Assembly (NCBI GenBank): GCA_026874595.1 | Contig: CM049307.1 | Coordinates: 72,640,643-72,704,642, forward strand | Reading direction: 5' to 3' | Length of the DNA: 64,000 bases | Source: Sipunculus nudus | Lineage: Eukaryota > Annelida > Sipuncula > Golfingiida > Sipunculidae | In this document: positions 1 to 10,240 of the stretch, one piece after another | Position numbering within the stretch: the first letter of the stretch is position 1 | How the letters are laid out: each line of letters begins with the position of its first letter | Made by a program: the position numbers and the translations under genes | Notes under the pieces: model-generated | Seen by the model: only the letters and a program-made list of their open reading frames with translations | What the model was told of the DNA's origin: nothing | Databases searched by the model: none

Positions 1-280
1 TTTCTCGCATGAGGAATTGTATTTCATCCAGCTCATCAGCAAAGCGACAGGTGTAGTCGTAGAGGGTAGAGCGGAAGCCTTCCAAGGTGGCCAGCTTGAG
101 CTGGAGGTGGTAACGGTGTGTCTTGGTTTGGGTTGCAACTGCACGCTGGTATCGCACCATTGTGGCATTGAAGATGTTGTTGGTGTGCAGCAGCTGCTTG
201 CAGGCAAACTGGAACCTGCTGTGGGTGGCATCAAACTGCTTCTGCAGGGCAACCACATCCAAACAGAGTTGAGTATCCAT
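1..280 (-). CDS. Arrayed small-protein gene, copy 0 (3' end outside window)
   Basis: Start codon at 278-280. The last 32 nt of the reading frame and its 3' hairpins lie left of the window. The visible part encodes the consensus protein described under copy 1, with Asp at residue 82. Confidence 0.85.
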   Translation of the reverse strand, partial: MDTQLCLDVVALQKQFDATHSRFQFACKQLLHTNNIFNATMVRYQRAVATQTKTHRYHLQLKLATLEGFRSTLYDYTCRFADELDEIQFLMRE

Positions 281-1551
281 GATAACAAAGCGGTGTAGGC
301 AGTTAACTGGTTTCACCTCAAAGGTTGAAAGAGATTTGATCAGTTTACCATCATGCTTCCCTTTTATAATAAAACTCAGCAGTGCTGCCATCAGTACTCA
401 GTTCAGTGTCACATGCCAAATTGAATGGAGAAGTGATGAGACCAGATCCTGCAAGCTCTGATTACTCAGTGCTTGGCATGCTTGAGTGAGCACTGTCACT
501 TGTCTGAGTACTTCCTTGGGTACTGCTACTCAACATGCATCAGTGAACAAGATGTCTGTATGTTTATGCTTGATTTCTGTGTTACTCCAGTTTTTGATTA
601 TACCTTGTAAACTGTTTGTTTACAGTGTTTGTTGTTGGACTTGGGGGTGAACATTCTTGGGTTTCTGAGTACTTGATGACCCCCATGCATGAGTGAACAT
701 GGTCACTGTTTGTTCACACTGGACAGTTGTTTGACTCTGGTTTGTAAACAATCCAAGTAAATTGTTTATTTGCAAGATTTATTATGTGAATAATTGTTGG
801 AGCCACTGGGTACTTGTTACTCATCAGGTGTCAGTGATGATGGATATTGTTTTTCTGTCCTCGTAAGTGATGTGTTGTAAATTGTTTATTTTTCTAATTT
901 TAATGTTGATACTTGTTTGAGTACTTGTTTTGGCCTGTGAGTACTTGTTACTCATCATGAGTCACTGACCATGTCCCCTTTTTGTATGTATGATGGCTGT
1001 TCTATTACTGTCAATGATTATTAATTGTAAAATGTTGATTTACAGGTTTTATTGTGGATACTTGTTTGAGTTCTTGTTTGGACCCCTGAGTACTTGCTAC
1101 TCATTATGCATCAGGGATCATTGTTCATGTTTTGTGGCTGCTTTATTCTAGTGAGTAATAATGTGTTGTAAATTGTTTATTGACAAGATTTTTTGCTTGT
1201 AGCTTGTGTGAGTACTTGTTTTGGTGATGAGTACCTGTTAACCATGCATTATTGTAAATGGTCATTTCACCCTTCCATTTTTTTATATGGTTTGATTTAA
1301 AATTTCCCCAGAATGTCATATTATCTGACATACAAAGCATCTGAAAGCTGAAGAAGGTATGAAAGGGCCTGCCAGTTGATACATGTACGAGGGTTGAAAG
1401 AATAAAGGTCCATTTCATGTTTTGTGTATTGAAAATGTGCATTGAATATAGAGAATGTGAAATGATGGGGGGAAAAGTGGAAAAGATCTTGTTTTGACTT
1501 TTAAGAGGGAAGGTGATTGTGAAAGCAACAATTGGATCTGGAAGAAGTGCT

Positions 1552-1567
1552 GGCTCTGACAAGAGCC
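1552..1567 (-). promoter_or_regulatory. Histone-type 3' stem-loop (copy 1; same place in every unit)
   Basis: On the minus strand this reads GGCTCT-TGTC-AGAGCC: a perfect 6-bp stem with GG at the base and a 4-nt loop, preceded by ACAAA, 62 nt after the stop codon. The metazoan histone mRNA 3' signal is GGYYYU-UHUH-ARRRCC with an A-rich 5' flank, usually 30-70 nt after the stop. Loop positions 1 and 3 are U, as required; position 2 is G, which the consensus disfavours. The base after the stem is A, as expected, but no purine-rich downstream element is visible. In each complete unit the element lies 62-77 nt below the coordinate of the stop. Two copies (18,150s and 33,090s) carry a change in the closing pair that turns U-A into a U-G wobble and so keeps the stem. 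Confidence 0.65.
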
Positions 1568-1584
1568 TTTGTCTTGTGAGACTG

Positions 1585-1618
1585 CAGGTCCTTGCCTGTC
1601 ATCAAGGCAAGAGACCTG
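1585..1618 (-). promoter_or_regulatory. Long 3' UTR hairpin between stop codon and histone-type loop
   Basis: Arms CAGGTC-T-CTTGCC and GGCAAG-GACCTG pair over 12 bp with one bulged base and a 9-nt loop. It lies 10 nt after the stop codon on the minus strand and repeats in every unit. About a third of copies change one base in the distal arm (plus strand AGG to AAG), which gives a G-U wobble in the RNA, so pairing is kept. The role is unknown; it could be a second protein site or a terminator-like structure. Confidence 0.6.
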
Positions 1619-1628
1619 AAGGATGACT

Positions 1629-1940
1629 TCAGAAGTGAGTCATGTCATTGGTGCCTGCTATTTCTCGCATGAGGAATTGTATTTCATCCAGCTCATGAGC
1701 AAAGCGACAGGTGTAGTCGTAGAGGGTAGAGCGGAAGCCTTCCAAGGTGGCCAGCTTGAGCTGGAGGTGGTAACGGTGTGTCTTGGTTTGGGTTGCAACT
1801 GCACGCTGGTATCGCACCATTGTGGCATTGAAGATGTTGTTGGTGTGCAGCAGCTGCTTGCAGGCAAACTGGAACCTGCTGTGGGTGGCATCAAACTGCT
1901 TCTGCAGGGCAACCACATCCAAACAGAGTTGAGTATCCAT
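1629..1940 (-). CDS. Arrayed small-protein gene, copy 1 (103 aa, unknown function)
   Basis: I do not recognise the protein. It is 103 residues, near-neutral, with Cys at 6, 27 and 78, five His, and an almost unbroken helical, heptad-like pattern from about residue 8 to 94, suggesting a coiled coil or helical bundle. No signal peptide, membrane segment or histone fold is evident. Coding is supported by strongly biased codons (CTG, CAG, AAG, GCC, ACC, TTC), unlike the AT-rich spacer. The start at 1938-1940 is chosen over an in-frame ATG at 2049-2051 (140 aa) because the TATA box and initiator lie between them, and because this ATG has A at -3 and G at +4. No intron is needed. This copy carries His at 82 instead of Asp; copies 2, 3, 6, 8 and 9 share this. 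The 3' end has the histone-type loop. Confidence 0.85.
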   Translation of the reverse strand: MDTQLCLDVVALQKQFDATHSRFQFACKQLLHTNNIFNATMVRYQRAVATQTKTHRYHLQLKLATLEGFRSTLYDYTCRFAHELDEIQFLMREIAGTNDMTHF

Positions 1941-1992
1941 GATAACAAAGCGGTGTAGGCAGTTAACTGGTTTCACCTCAAAGGTTGAAAGA

Positions 1993-2028
1993 GATTTGAT
2001 CAGTTTACCATCATGCTTCCCTTTTATA
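1993..2028 (-). promoter_or_regulatory. Core promoter: TATA box and initiator (copy 1; same in all units)
   Basis: TATAAAAG lies at 2028-2021 on the minus strand. TCAAATC, a perfect YYANWYY initiator, lies at 1999-1993, putting the predicted +1 A at 1997 with the TATA box starting at -31. The predicted leader is 57 nt. Copies 2, 8 and 9 have TTAAATC, which still fits the initiator. The TATA box lies inside the longer 140-codon open frame, arguing that the frame's first 37 codons are not translated. Confidence 0.75.
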
Positions 2029-2139
2029 ATAAAACTCAGCAGTGCTGCCATCAGTACTCAGTTCAGTGTCACATGCCAAATTGAATGGAGAAGTGATGAG
2101 ACCAGATCCTGCAAGCTCTGATTACTCAGTGCTTGGCAT

Positions 2140-2925
2140 GCTTGAGTGAGCACTGTCACTTGTCTGAGTACTTCCTTGGGTACTGCTACTCAACATGCAT
2201 CAGTGAACAAGATGTCTGTATGTTTATGCCTGATTTCTGTTTTACTCCAGTTTGTGATTATACCTTGTAAACTGTTTGTTTACAGTGTTTGTTGTTGGAC
2301 TTGGGGGTGAACATTCTTTGGTTTCTGAGTACTTGATGACCCTCATGCATCAGTGAACACGGTCACTGTTTGTTCACACTGGACAGTTGTTTGACTCTGG
2401 TTAGTAAAAAATCCAAGTAAATTGTTTATTTGCAAGATTTATTATGTGAATAATTGTTGGAGCCACTGGGTACTTGTTACTCATCAGGTGTCAGTGATGA
2501 TGGATATTGTTTTTCTGTCCTCGTAAGTGATGTGTTGTAAATTGTTTATTTTTCTAATTTTAATGTTGATACTTGTTTGAGTACTTGTTTTGGCCTGTGA
2601 GTACTTGTTACTCATCATGAGTCACTGACCATGTCCCCTTTTTGTATGTATGATGGCTGTTCTATTACTGTCAATGATTATTAATTGTAAAATGTTGATT
2701 TACAGGTTTTATTGTGGATACTTGTTTGAGTTCTTGTTTGGACCCCTGAGTACTTGCTACTCATTATGCATCAGGGATCATTGTTCATGTTTTGTGGCTG
2801 CTTTATTCTAGTGAGTAATAATGTGTTGTAAATTGTTTATTGACAAGATTTTTTGCTTGTAGCTTGTGTGAGTACTTGTTTTGGTGATGAGTACTTGTTA
2901 ACCATGCATTATTGTAAATGGTCAT
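2140..2925. repeat. Spacer subrepeats, about six degraded 130-163-bp monomers (shown for copy 1)
   Basis: The spacer repeats the order TTGTAAATTGTTTATTT - ACTTGTTTGAGTACTTG - TGAGTACTTGTTACTCA - ATGCATCAGTGA. In the leftmost unit the GTACTTG anchors fall at about 508, 671, 811, 941, 1091 and 1222, a spacing of 131-163 bp. Several monomers keep a perfect TGAGTA-N5-TACTCA dyad (938-954, 1087-1103). The same block recurs in every unit. Such subrepeats resemble the enhancer or spacer-promoter repeats of rDNA spacers in layout; their role here is unknown. Confidence 0.7.
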
Positions 2926-3288
2926 TTCACCCTTCCATTTGTTTATATGGTTTGATTCAAAATTTCCCCAGAATGTCATATTATCTGACATACAAGGCAT
3001 CTGAAAGCTGAAGAAGGTATGAAAGGGCCTGCCAGTTGATACATGTGAGAGGGTTGAAAGAATAAAGGTCCATTTCATGTTTTGTGTTCTGAAAATGTGC
3101 ATTGAATATAGAGAATGTGAATTGATGGGGGGAAAAGTGGAAAAGATCTTGTTTTGACTTTTAAGAGGGAAGGTGATTGTGAAAGCAACAATTGGATCTG
3201 GAAGAAGTGCTGGCTCTGACAAGAGCCTTTGTCTTGTGAGACTGCAGGTCCTTGCCTGTCATCAAGGCAAGAGACCTGAAGGATGACT

Positions 3289-3600
3289 TCAGAAGTGAGT
3301 CATGTCATTGGTGCCTGCTATTTCTCGCATGAGGAATTGTATTTCATCCAGCTCATGAGCAAAGCGACAGGTGTAGTCGTAGAGGGTAGAGCGGAAGCCT
3401 TCCAAGGTGGCCAGCTTGAGCTGGAGGTGGTAACGGTGTGTCTTGGTTTGGGTTGCAACTGCACGCTGGTATCGCACCATTGTGGCATTGAAGATGTTGT
3501 TGGTGTGCAGCAGCTGCTTGCAGGCAAACTGGTACCTGCTGTGGGTGGCATCAAACTGCTTCTGCAGGGCAACCACATCCAAACAGAGTTGAGTATCCAT
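3289..3600 (-). CDS. Arrayed small-protein gene, copy 2
   Basis: As copy 1, with Tyr at 23 and His at 82. The spacer above it carries markers shared with copies 8 and 9 (CTTGTTCGAG; GTGAGAAATA). Confidence 0.85.
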   Translation of the reverse strand: MDTQLCLDVVALQKQFDATHSRYQFACKQLLHTNNIFNATMVRYQRAVATQTKTHRYHLQLKLATLEGFRSTLYDYTCRFAHELDEIQFLMREIAGTNDMTHF

Positions 3601-4948
3601 GATAACAAAGCGGTGTAGGCAGTTAACTGGTTTCACCTCAAAGGTTGAAAGAGATTTAATCAGTTTACCATCATGCTTCCCTTTTATAATAAAACTCAGC
3701 AGTGCTGCCATCTGTACTCAGTTCAGTGTCACATGCCAAATTGAATGGAGAAGTGATGAGACCAGATCCTGCAAGCTCTGATTACTCAGTGCTTGGCATG
3801 CTTGAGTGAGCACTGTCACTTGTCTGAGTACTTCCTTGGGTACTGCTACTCAAGATGCATCAGTGAACAAGATGTCTGTATGTTTATGCTTGATTTCTGT
3901 GTTACTCCAGTTTGTGATTATACCTTGTAAACTGTTTGTTTACAGTGTTTGTTGTTGGACTTGGGGGTGAACATTTTTGGGTTTCTGAGTACTTGATGAC
4001 CCCCATGCATGAGTGAACATGGTCACTGTTTGTTCACACTGGACAGTTGTTTGACTCTGGTTTGTAAACAATCCAAGTAAATTGTTTATTTGCAAGATTT
4101 ATTATGTGAATAATTGTTGGAGCCACTGGGTACTTGTTACTCATCAGGTGTCAGTGATGATGGATATTGTTTTTCAGTCCTCGTAAGTGATGTGTTGTAA
4201 ATTGTTTATTTTTCTAATTTTAATGTTGATACTTGTTTGAGTACTTGTTTTGGCCTGTGAGTACTTGTTACTCATCATGAGTCACTGACCATGTCCCCTT
4301 TTTGTATGTATGATGGCTGTTCTATTACTGTCAATGATTATTAATTGTAAAATGTTGATTTACAGGTTTTATTGTGGATACTTGTTCGAGTTCTTGTTTG
4401 GACCCCTGAGTACTTGCTACTCATTATGCATCAGGGATCATTGTTCATGTTTTGTGGCTGCTTTATTCTAGTGAGAAATAATGTGTTGTAAATTGTTTAT
4501 TGACAAGATTTTATGCTTGTAGCTTGTGTGAGTACTTGTTTTGGTGATGAGTACCTGTTAACCATGCATTATTGTAAATGGTCATTTCACCCTTCCATTT
4601 TTTTATATGGTTTGATTTAAAATTTCCCCAGAATGTCATATTATCTGACATACAAGGCATCTGAAAGCTGAAGAAGGTATGAAAGGGCCTGCCAGTTGAT
4701 ACATGTGAGAGGGTTGAAAGAATAAAGGTCCATTTCATGTTTTGTGTATTGAAAATGTGCATTGAATATAGAGAATGTGAAATGATGGGGGGAAAAGTGG
4801 AAAAGATCTTGTTTTGACTTTTAAGAGGGAAGGTGATTGTGAAAGCAACAATTGGATCTGGAAGAAGTGCTGGCTCTGACAAGAGCCTTTGTCTTGTGAG
4901 ACTGCAGGTCCTTGCCTGTCATCAAGGCAAGAGACCTGAAGGATGACT

Positions 4949-5260
4949 TCAGAAGTGAGTCATGTCATTGGTGCCTGCTATTTCTCGCATGAGGAATTGT
5001 ATTTCATCCAGCTCATGAGCAAAGCGACAGGTGTAGTCGTAGAGGGTAGAGCGGAAGCCTTCCAAGGTGGCCAGCTTGAGCTGGAGGTGGTAACGGTGTG
5101 TCTTGGTTTGGGTTGCAACTGCACGCTGGTATCGCACCATTGTGGCATTGAAGATGTTGTTGGTGTGCAGCAGCTGCTTGCAGGCAAACTGGAACCTGCT
5201 GTGGGTGGCATCAAACTGCTTCTGCAGGGCAACCACATCCAAACAGAGTTGAGTATCCAT
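4949..5260 (-). CDS. Arrayed small-protein gene, copy 3
   Basis: Same protein as copy 1 (His 82). Its upstream spacer has TTTATTCC and GTTGCTGGATTTGG, shared with copies 5 and 10. Confidence 0.85.
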   Translation of the reverse strand: MDTQLCLDVVALQKQFDATHSRFQFACKQLLHTNNIFNATMVRYQRAVATQTKTHRYHLQLKLATLEGFRSTLYDYTCRFAHELDEIQFLMREIAGTNDMTHF

Positions 5261-6608
5261 GATAACAAAGCGGTGTAGGCAGTTAACTGGTTTCACCTCA
5301 AAGGTTGAAAGAGATTTGATCAGTTTACCATCATGCTTCCCTTTTATAATAAAACTCAGCAGTGCTGCCATCAGTACTCAGTTCAGTGTCACATGCCAAA
5401 TTGAATGGAGAAGTGATGAGACCAGATCCTGCAAGCTCTGATTACTCAGTGCTTGGCATGCTTGAGTGAGCACTGTCACTTGTCTGAGTACTTCCTTGGG
5501 TACTGCTACTCAAGATGCATCAGTGAACAAGATGTCTGTATGTTTATTCCTGATTTCTGTTTTACTCCAGTTTGTGATTATACCTTGTAAACTGTTTGTT
5601 TACAGTGTTTGTTGCTGGATTTGGGGGTGAACATTCTTTGGTTTCTGAGTACTTGATGACCCTCATGCATGAGTGAACACGGTCACTGTTTGTTCACACT
5701 GGACAGTTGTTTGACTCTGGTTAGTAAACAATCCAAGTAAATTGTTTATTTGCAAGATTTATTATGTGAATAATTGTTGGAGCCACTGGGTACTTGTTAC
5801 TCATCAGGTGTCAGTGATGATGGATATTGTTTTTCTGTCCTTGTAAGTGATGTGTTGTAAATTGTTTATTTTTCTAATTTTAATGTTGATACTTGTTTGA
5901 GTACTTGTTTTGGCCTGTGAGTACTTGCTACTCATCATGAGTCACTGACCATGTCCCCTTTTTGTGTGTATGATGGCTGTTCTATTACTGTTAATGATTA
6001 TTAATTGTAAAATGTTTATTTACAGGTTTTATTGTGGATACTTGTTTGAGTTCTTGTTTGGACCCCTGAGTACTTGCTACTCATTATGCATCAGGGATCA
6101 TTGTTCATGTTTTGTGGCTGCTTTATTCTAGTGAGTAATAATGTGTTGTAAATTGTTTATTGACAAGATTTTTTGCTTGTAGCTTGTGTGAGTACTTGTT
6201 TTGGTGATGAGTACTTGTTAACCATGCATTATTGTAAATGGTCATTTCACCCTTCCATTTGTTTATATGGTTTGATTTAAAATTTCCCCAGAATGTCATA
6301 TTATCTGACATACAAGGCATCTGAAAGCTGAAGAAGGTATGAAAGGGCCTGCCAGTTGATACATGTGAGAGGGTTGAAAGAATAAAGGTCCATTTCATGT
6401 TTTGTGTACTGAAAATGTGCATTGAATATAGAGAATGTGAATTGATGGGGGGAAAAGTGGAAAAGATCTTGTTTTGACTTTTAAGAGGGAAGGTGATTGT
6501 GAAAGCAACAATTGGATCTGGAAGAAGTGCTGGCTCTGACAAGAGCCTTTGTCTTGTGAGACTGCAAGTCCTTGCCTGTCATCAAGGCAAGAGACCTGAA
6601 GGATGACT

Positions 6609-6920
6609 TCAGAAGTGAGTCATGTCATTGGTGCCTGCTATTTCTCGCATGAGGAATTGTATTTCATCCAGCTCATCAGCAAAGCGACAGGTGTAGTCGT
6701 AGAGGGTAGAGCGGAAGCCTTCCAAGGTGGCCAGCTTGAGCTGGAGGTGGTAACGGTGTGTCTTGGTTTGGGTTGCAACTGCACGCTGGTATCGCACCAT
6801 TGTGGCATTGAAGATGTTGTTGGTGTGCAGCAGCTGCTTGCAGGCAAACTGGAACCTGCTGTGGGTGGCATCAAACTGCTTCTGCAGGGCAACCACATCC
6901 AAACAGAGTTGAGTAGCCAT
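6609..6920 (-). CDS. Arrayed small-protein gene, copy 4
   Basis: Residue 2 is Ala instead of Asp; otherwise the consensus with Asp 82. The G after the start codon is kept. Confidence 0.85.
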   Translation of the reverse strand: MATQLCLDVVALQKQFDATHSRFQFACKQLLHTNNIFNATMVRYQRAVATQTKTHRYHLQLKLATLEGFRSTLYDYTCRFADELDEIQFLMREIAGTNDMTHF

Positions 6921-8268
6921 GATAACAAAGCGGTGTAGGCAGTTAACTGGTTTCACCTCAAAGGTTGAAAGAGATTTGATCAGTTTACCATCATGCTTCC
7001 CTTTTATAATAAAACTCAGCAGTGCTGCCATCAGTACTCAGTTCAGTGTCACATGCCAAATTGAATGGAGAAGTGATGAGACCAGATCCTGCAAGCTCTG
7101 ATTACTCAGTGCTTGGCATGCTTGAGTGAGCACTGTCACTTGTCTGAGTACTTCCTTGGGTACTGCTACTCAAGATGCATCAGTGAACAAGATGTCTGTA
7201 TGTTTATGCTTGATTTCTGTGTTACTCCAGTTTTTGATTATACCTTGTAAACTGTTTGTTTACAGTGTTTGTTGTTGGACTTGGGGGTGAACATTCTTGG
7301 GTTTCTGAGTACTTGATGACCCCCATGCATGAGTGAACACGGTCACTGTTTGTTCACACTGGACAGTTGTTTGACTCTGGTTTGTAAACAATCCAAGTAA
7401 ATTGTTTATTTGCAAGATTTATTATGTGAATAATTGTTGGAGCCACTGGGTACTTGTTACTCATCAGGTGTCAGTGATGATGGATATTGTTTTTCTGTCC
7501 TCGTAAGTGATGTGTTGTAAATTGTTTATTTTTCTAATTTTAATGTTGATACTTGTTTGAGTACTTGTTTTGGCCTGTGAGTACTTGCTACTCATCATGA
7601 GTCACTGACCATGTCCCCTTTTTGTATGTATGATGGCTGTTCTATTACTGTCAATGATTATTAATTGTAAAATGTTGATTTACAGGTTTTATTGTGGATA
7701 CTTGTTTGAGTTCTTGTTTGGACCCCTGAGTACTTGCTACTCATTATGCATCAGGGATCATTGTTCATGTTTTGTGGCTGCTTTATTCTAGTGAGTAATA
7801 ATGTGTTGTAAATTGTTTATTGACAAGATTTTTTGCTTGTAGCTTGTGTGAGTACTTGTTTTGGTGATGAGTACCTGTTAACCATGCATTATTGTAAATG
7901 GTCATTTCACCCTTCCATTTTTTTATATGGTTTGATTTAAAATTTCCCCAGAATGTCATATTATCTGACATACAAAGCATCTGAAAGCTGAAGAAGGTAT
8001 GAAAGGGCCTGCCAGTTGATACATGTACGAGGGTTGAAAGAATAAAGGTCCATTTCATGTTTTGTGTATTGAAAATGTGCATTGAATATAGAGAATGTGA
8101 AATGATGGGGGGAAAAGTGGAAAAGATCTTGTTTTGACTTTTAAGAGGGAAGGTGATTGTGAAAGCAACAATTGGATCTGGAAGAAGTGCTGGCTCTGAC
8201 AAGAGCCTTTGTCTTGTGAGACTGCAGGTCCTTGCCTGTCATCAAGGCAAGAGACCTGAAGGATGACT

Positions 8269-8580
8269 TCAGAAGTGAGTCATGTCATTGGTGCCTGCTA
8301 TTTCTCGCATGAGGAATTGTATTTCATCCAGCTCATCAGCAAAGCGACAGGTGTAGTCGTAGAGGGTAGAGCGGAAGCCTTCCAAGGTGGCCAGCTTGAG
8401 CTGGAGGTGGTAACGGTGTGTCTTGGTTTGGGTTGCAACTGCACGCTGGTATCGCACCATTGTGGCATTGAAGATGTTGTTGGTGTGCAGCAGCTGCTTG
8501 CAGGCAAACTGGAACCTGCTGTGGGTGGCATCAAACTGCTTCTGCAGGGCAACCACATCCAAACAGAGTTGAGTATCCAT
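8269..8580 (-). CDS. Arrayed small-protein gene, copy 5
   Basis: Consensus protein (Asp 82). The spacer is nearly the same as that of copies 3 and 10. Confidence 0.85.
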   Translation of the reverse strand: MDTQLCLDVVALQKQFDATHSRFQFACKQLLHTNNIFNATMVRYQRAVATQTKTHRYHLQLKLATLEGFRSTLYDYTCRFADELDEIQFLMREIAGTNDMTHF

Positions 8581-9928
8581 GATAACAAAGCGGTGTAGGC
8601 AGTTAACTGGTTTCACCTCAAAGGTTGAAAGAGATTTGATCAGTTTACCATCATGCTTCCCTTTTATAATAAAACTCAGCAGTGCTGCCATCAGTACTCA
8701 GTTCAGTGTCACATGCCAAATTGAATGGAGAAGTGATGAGACCAGATCCTGCAAGCTCTGATTACTCAGTGCTTGGCATGCTTGAGTGAGCACTGTCACT
8801 TGTCTGAGTACTTCCTTGGGTACTGCTACTCAAGATGCATCAGTGAACAAGATGTCTGTATGTTTATTCCTGATTTCTGTTTTACTCCAGTTTGTGATTA
8901 TACCTTGTAAACTGTTTGTTTACAGTGTTTGTTGCTGGATTTGGGGGTGAACATTCTTTGGTTTCTGAGTACTTGATGACCCTCATGCATGAGTGAACAC
9001 GGTCACTGTTTGTTCACACTGGACAGTTGTTTGACTCTGGTTAGTAAACAATCCAAGTAAATTGTTTATTTGCAAGATTTATTATGTGAATAATTGTTGG
9101 AGCCACTGGGTACTTGTTACTCATCAGGTGTCAGTGATGATGGATATTGTTTTTCTGTCCTTGTAAGTGATGTGTTGTAAATTGTTTATTTTTCTAATTT
9201 TAATGTTGATACTTGTTTGAGTACTTGTTTTGGCCTGTGAGTACTTGCTACTCATCATGAGTCACTGACCATGTCCCCTTTTTGTGTGTATGATGGCTGT
9301 TCTATTACTGTTAATGATTATTAATTGTAAAATGTTTATTTACAGGTTTTATTGTGGATACTTGTTTGAGTTCTTGTTTGGACCCCTGAGTACTTGCTAC
9401 TCATTATGCATCAGGGATCATTGTTCATGTTTTGTGGCTGCTTTATTCTAGTGAGTAATAATGTGTTGTAAATTGTTTATTGACAAGATTTTTTGCTTGT
9501 AGCTTGTGTGAGTACTTGTTTTGGTGATGAGTACTTGTTAACCATGCATTATTGTAAATGGTCATTTCACCCTTCCATTTGTTTATATGGTTTGATTTAA
9601 AATTTCCCCAGAATGTCATATTATCTGACATACAAGGCATCTGAAAGCTGAAGAAGGTATGAAAGGGCCTGCCAGTTGATACATGTGAGAGGGTTGAAAG
9701 AATAAAGGTCCATTTCATGTTTTGTGTACTGAAAATGTGCATTGAATATAGAGAATGTGAATTGATGGGGGGAAAAATGGAAAAGATCTTGTTTTGACTT
9801 TTAAGAGGGAAGGTGATTGTGAAAGCAACAATTGGATCTGGAAGAAGTGCTGGCTCTGACAAGAGCCTTTGTCTTGTGAGACTGCAAGTCCTTGCCTGTC
9901 ATCAAGGCAAGAGACCTGAAGGATGACT

Positions 9929-10240
9929 TCAGAAGTGAGTCATGTCATTGGTGCCTGCTATTTCTCGCATGAGGAATTGTATTTCATCCAGCTCATGAGC
10001 AAAGCGACAGGTGTAGTCGTAGAGGGTAGAGCGGAAGCCTTCCAAGGTGGCCAGCTTGAGCTGGAGGTGGTAACGGTGTGTCTTGGTTTGGGTTGCAACT
10101 GCACGCTGGTATCGCACCATTGTGGCATTGAAGATGTTGTTGGTGTGCAGCAGCTGCTTGCAGGCAAACTGGAACCTGCTGTGGGTGGCATCAAACTGCT
10201 TCTGCAGGGCAACCACATCCAAACAGAGTTGAGTATCCAT
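9929..10240 (-). CDS. Arrayed small-protein gene, copy 6
   Basis: His 82 form. The spacer closely resembles that of copy 0, 9,960 bp away. Confidence 0.85.
   Translation of the reverse strand: MDTQLCLDVVALQKQFDATHSRFQFACKQLLHTNNIFNATMVRYQRAVATQTKTHRYHLQLKLATLEGFRSTLYDYTCRFAHELDEIQFLMREIAGTNDMTHF

Noticed and set aside
1396-1401. AATAAA on the plus strand as a poly(A) signal
   Set aside because: It is antisense to the gene and lies in AT-rich spacer where the hexamer is expected by chance.
1143-1562. 139-codon open frame on the minus strand downstream of the gene
   Set aside because: It is broken or shortened by small indels and stops in several units (for example near 24,700, 32,900 and 34,700), has no promoter of its own, and reads through AT-rich spacer. 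It is chance openness of a repeat.
1629-1940. Relationship of the arrayed protein to MIX23 or Spot14-like small helical proteins
   Set aside because: A few matching residues around the CKQL stretch can be lined up by eye, but helical proteins give such matches by chance; too weak to name a family.
1623-1958. 111-codon open frame on the plus strand in every unit
   Set aside because: It lies antisense to the 103-codon gene. Codon bias, promoter and 3' hairpin all belong to the minus strand, and several variants silent on the minus strand change this frame (Cys to Ser, Gly to Cys).
1939-2121. 60-codon plus-strand frame over the promoter
   Set aside because: Short, antisense to the promoter and leader, with no sign of coding constraint.
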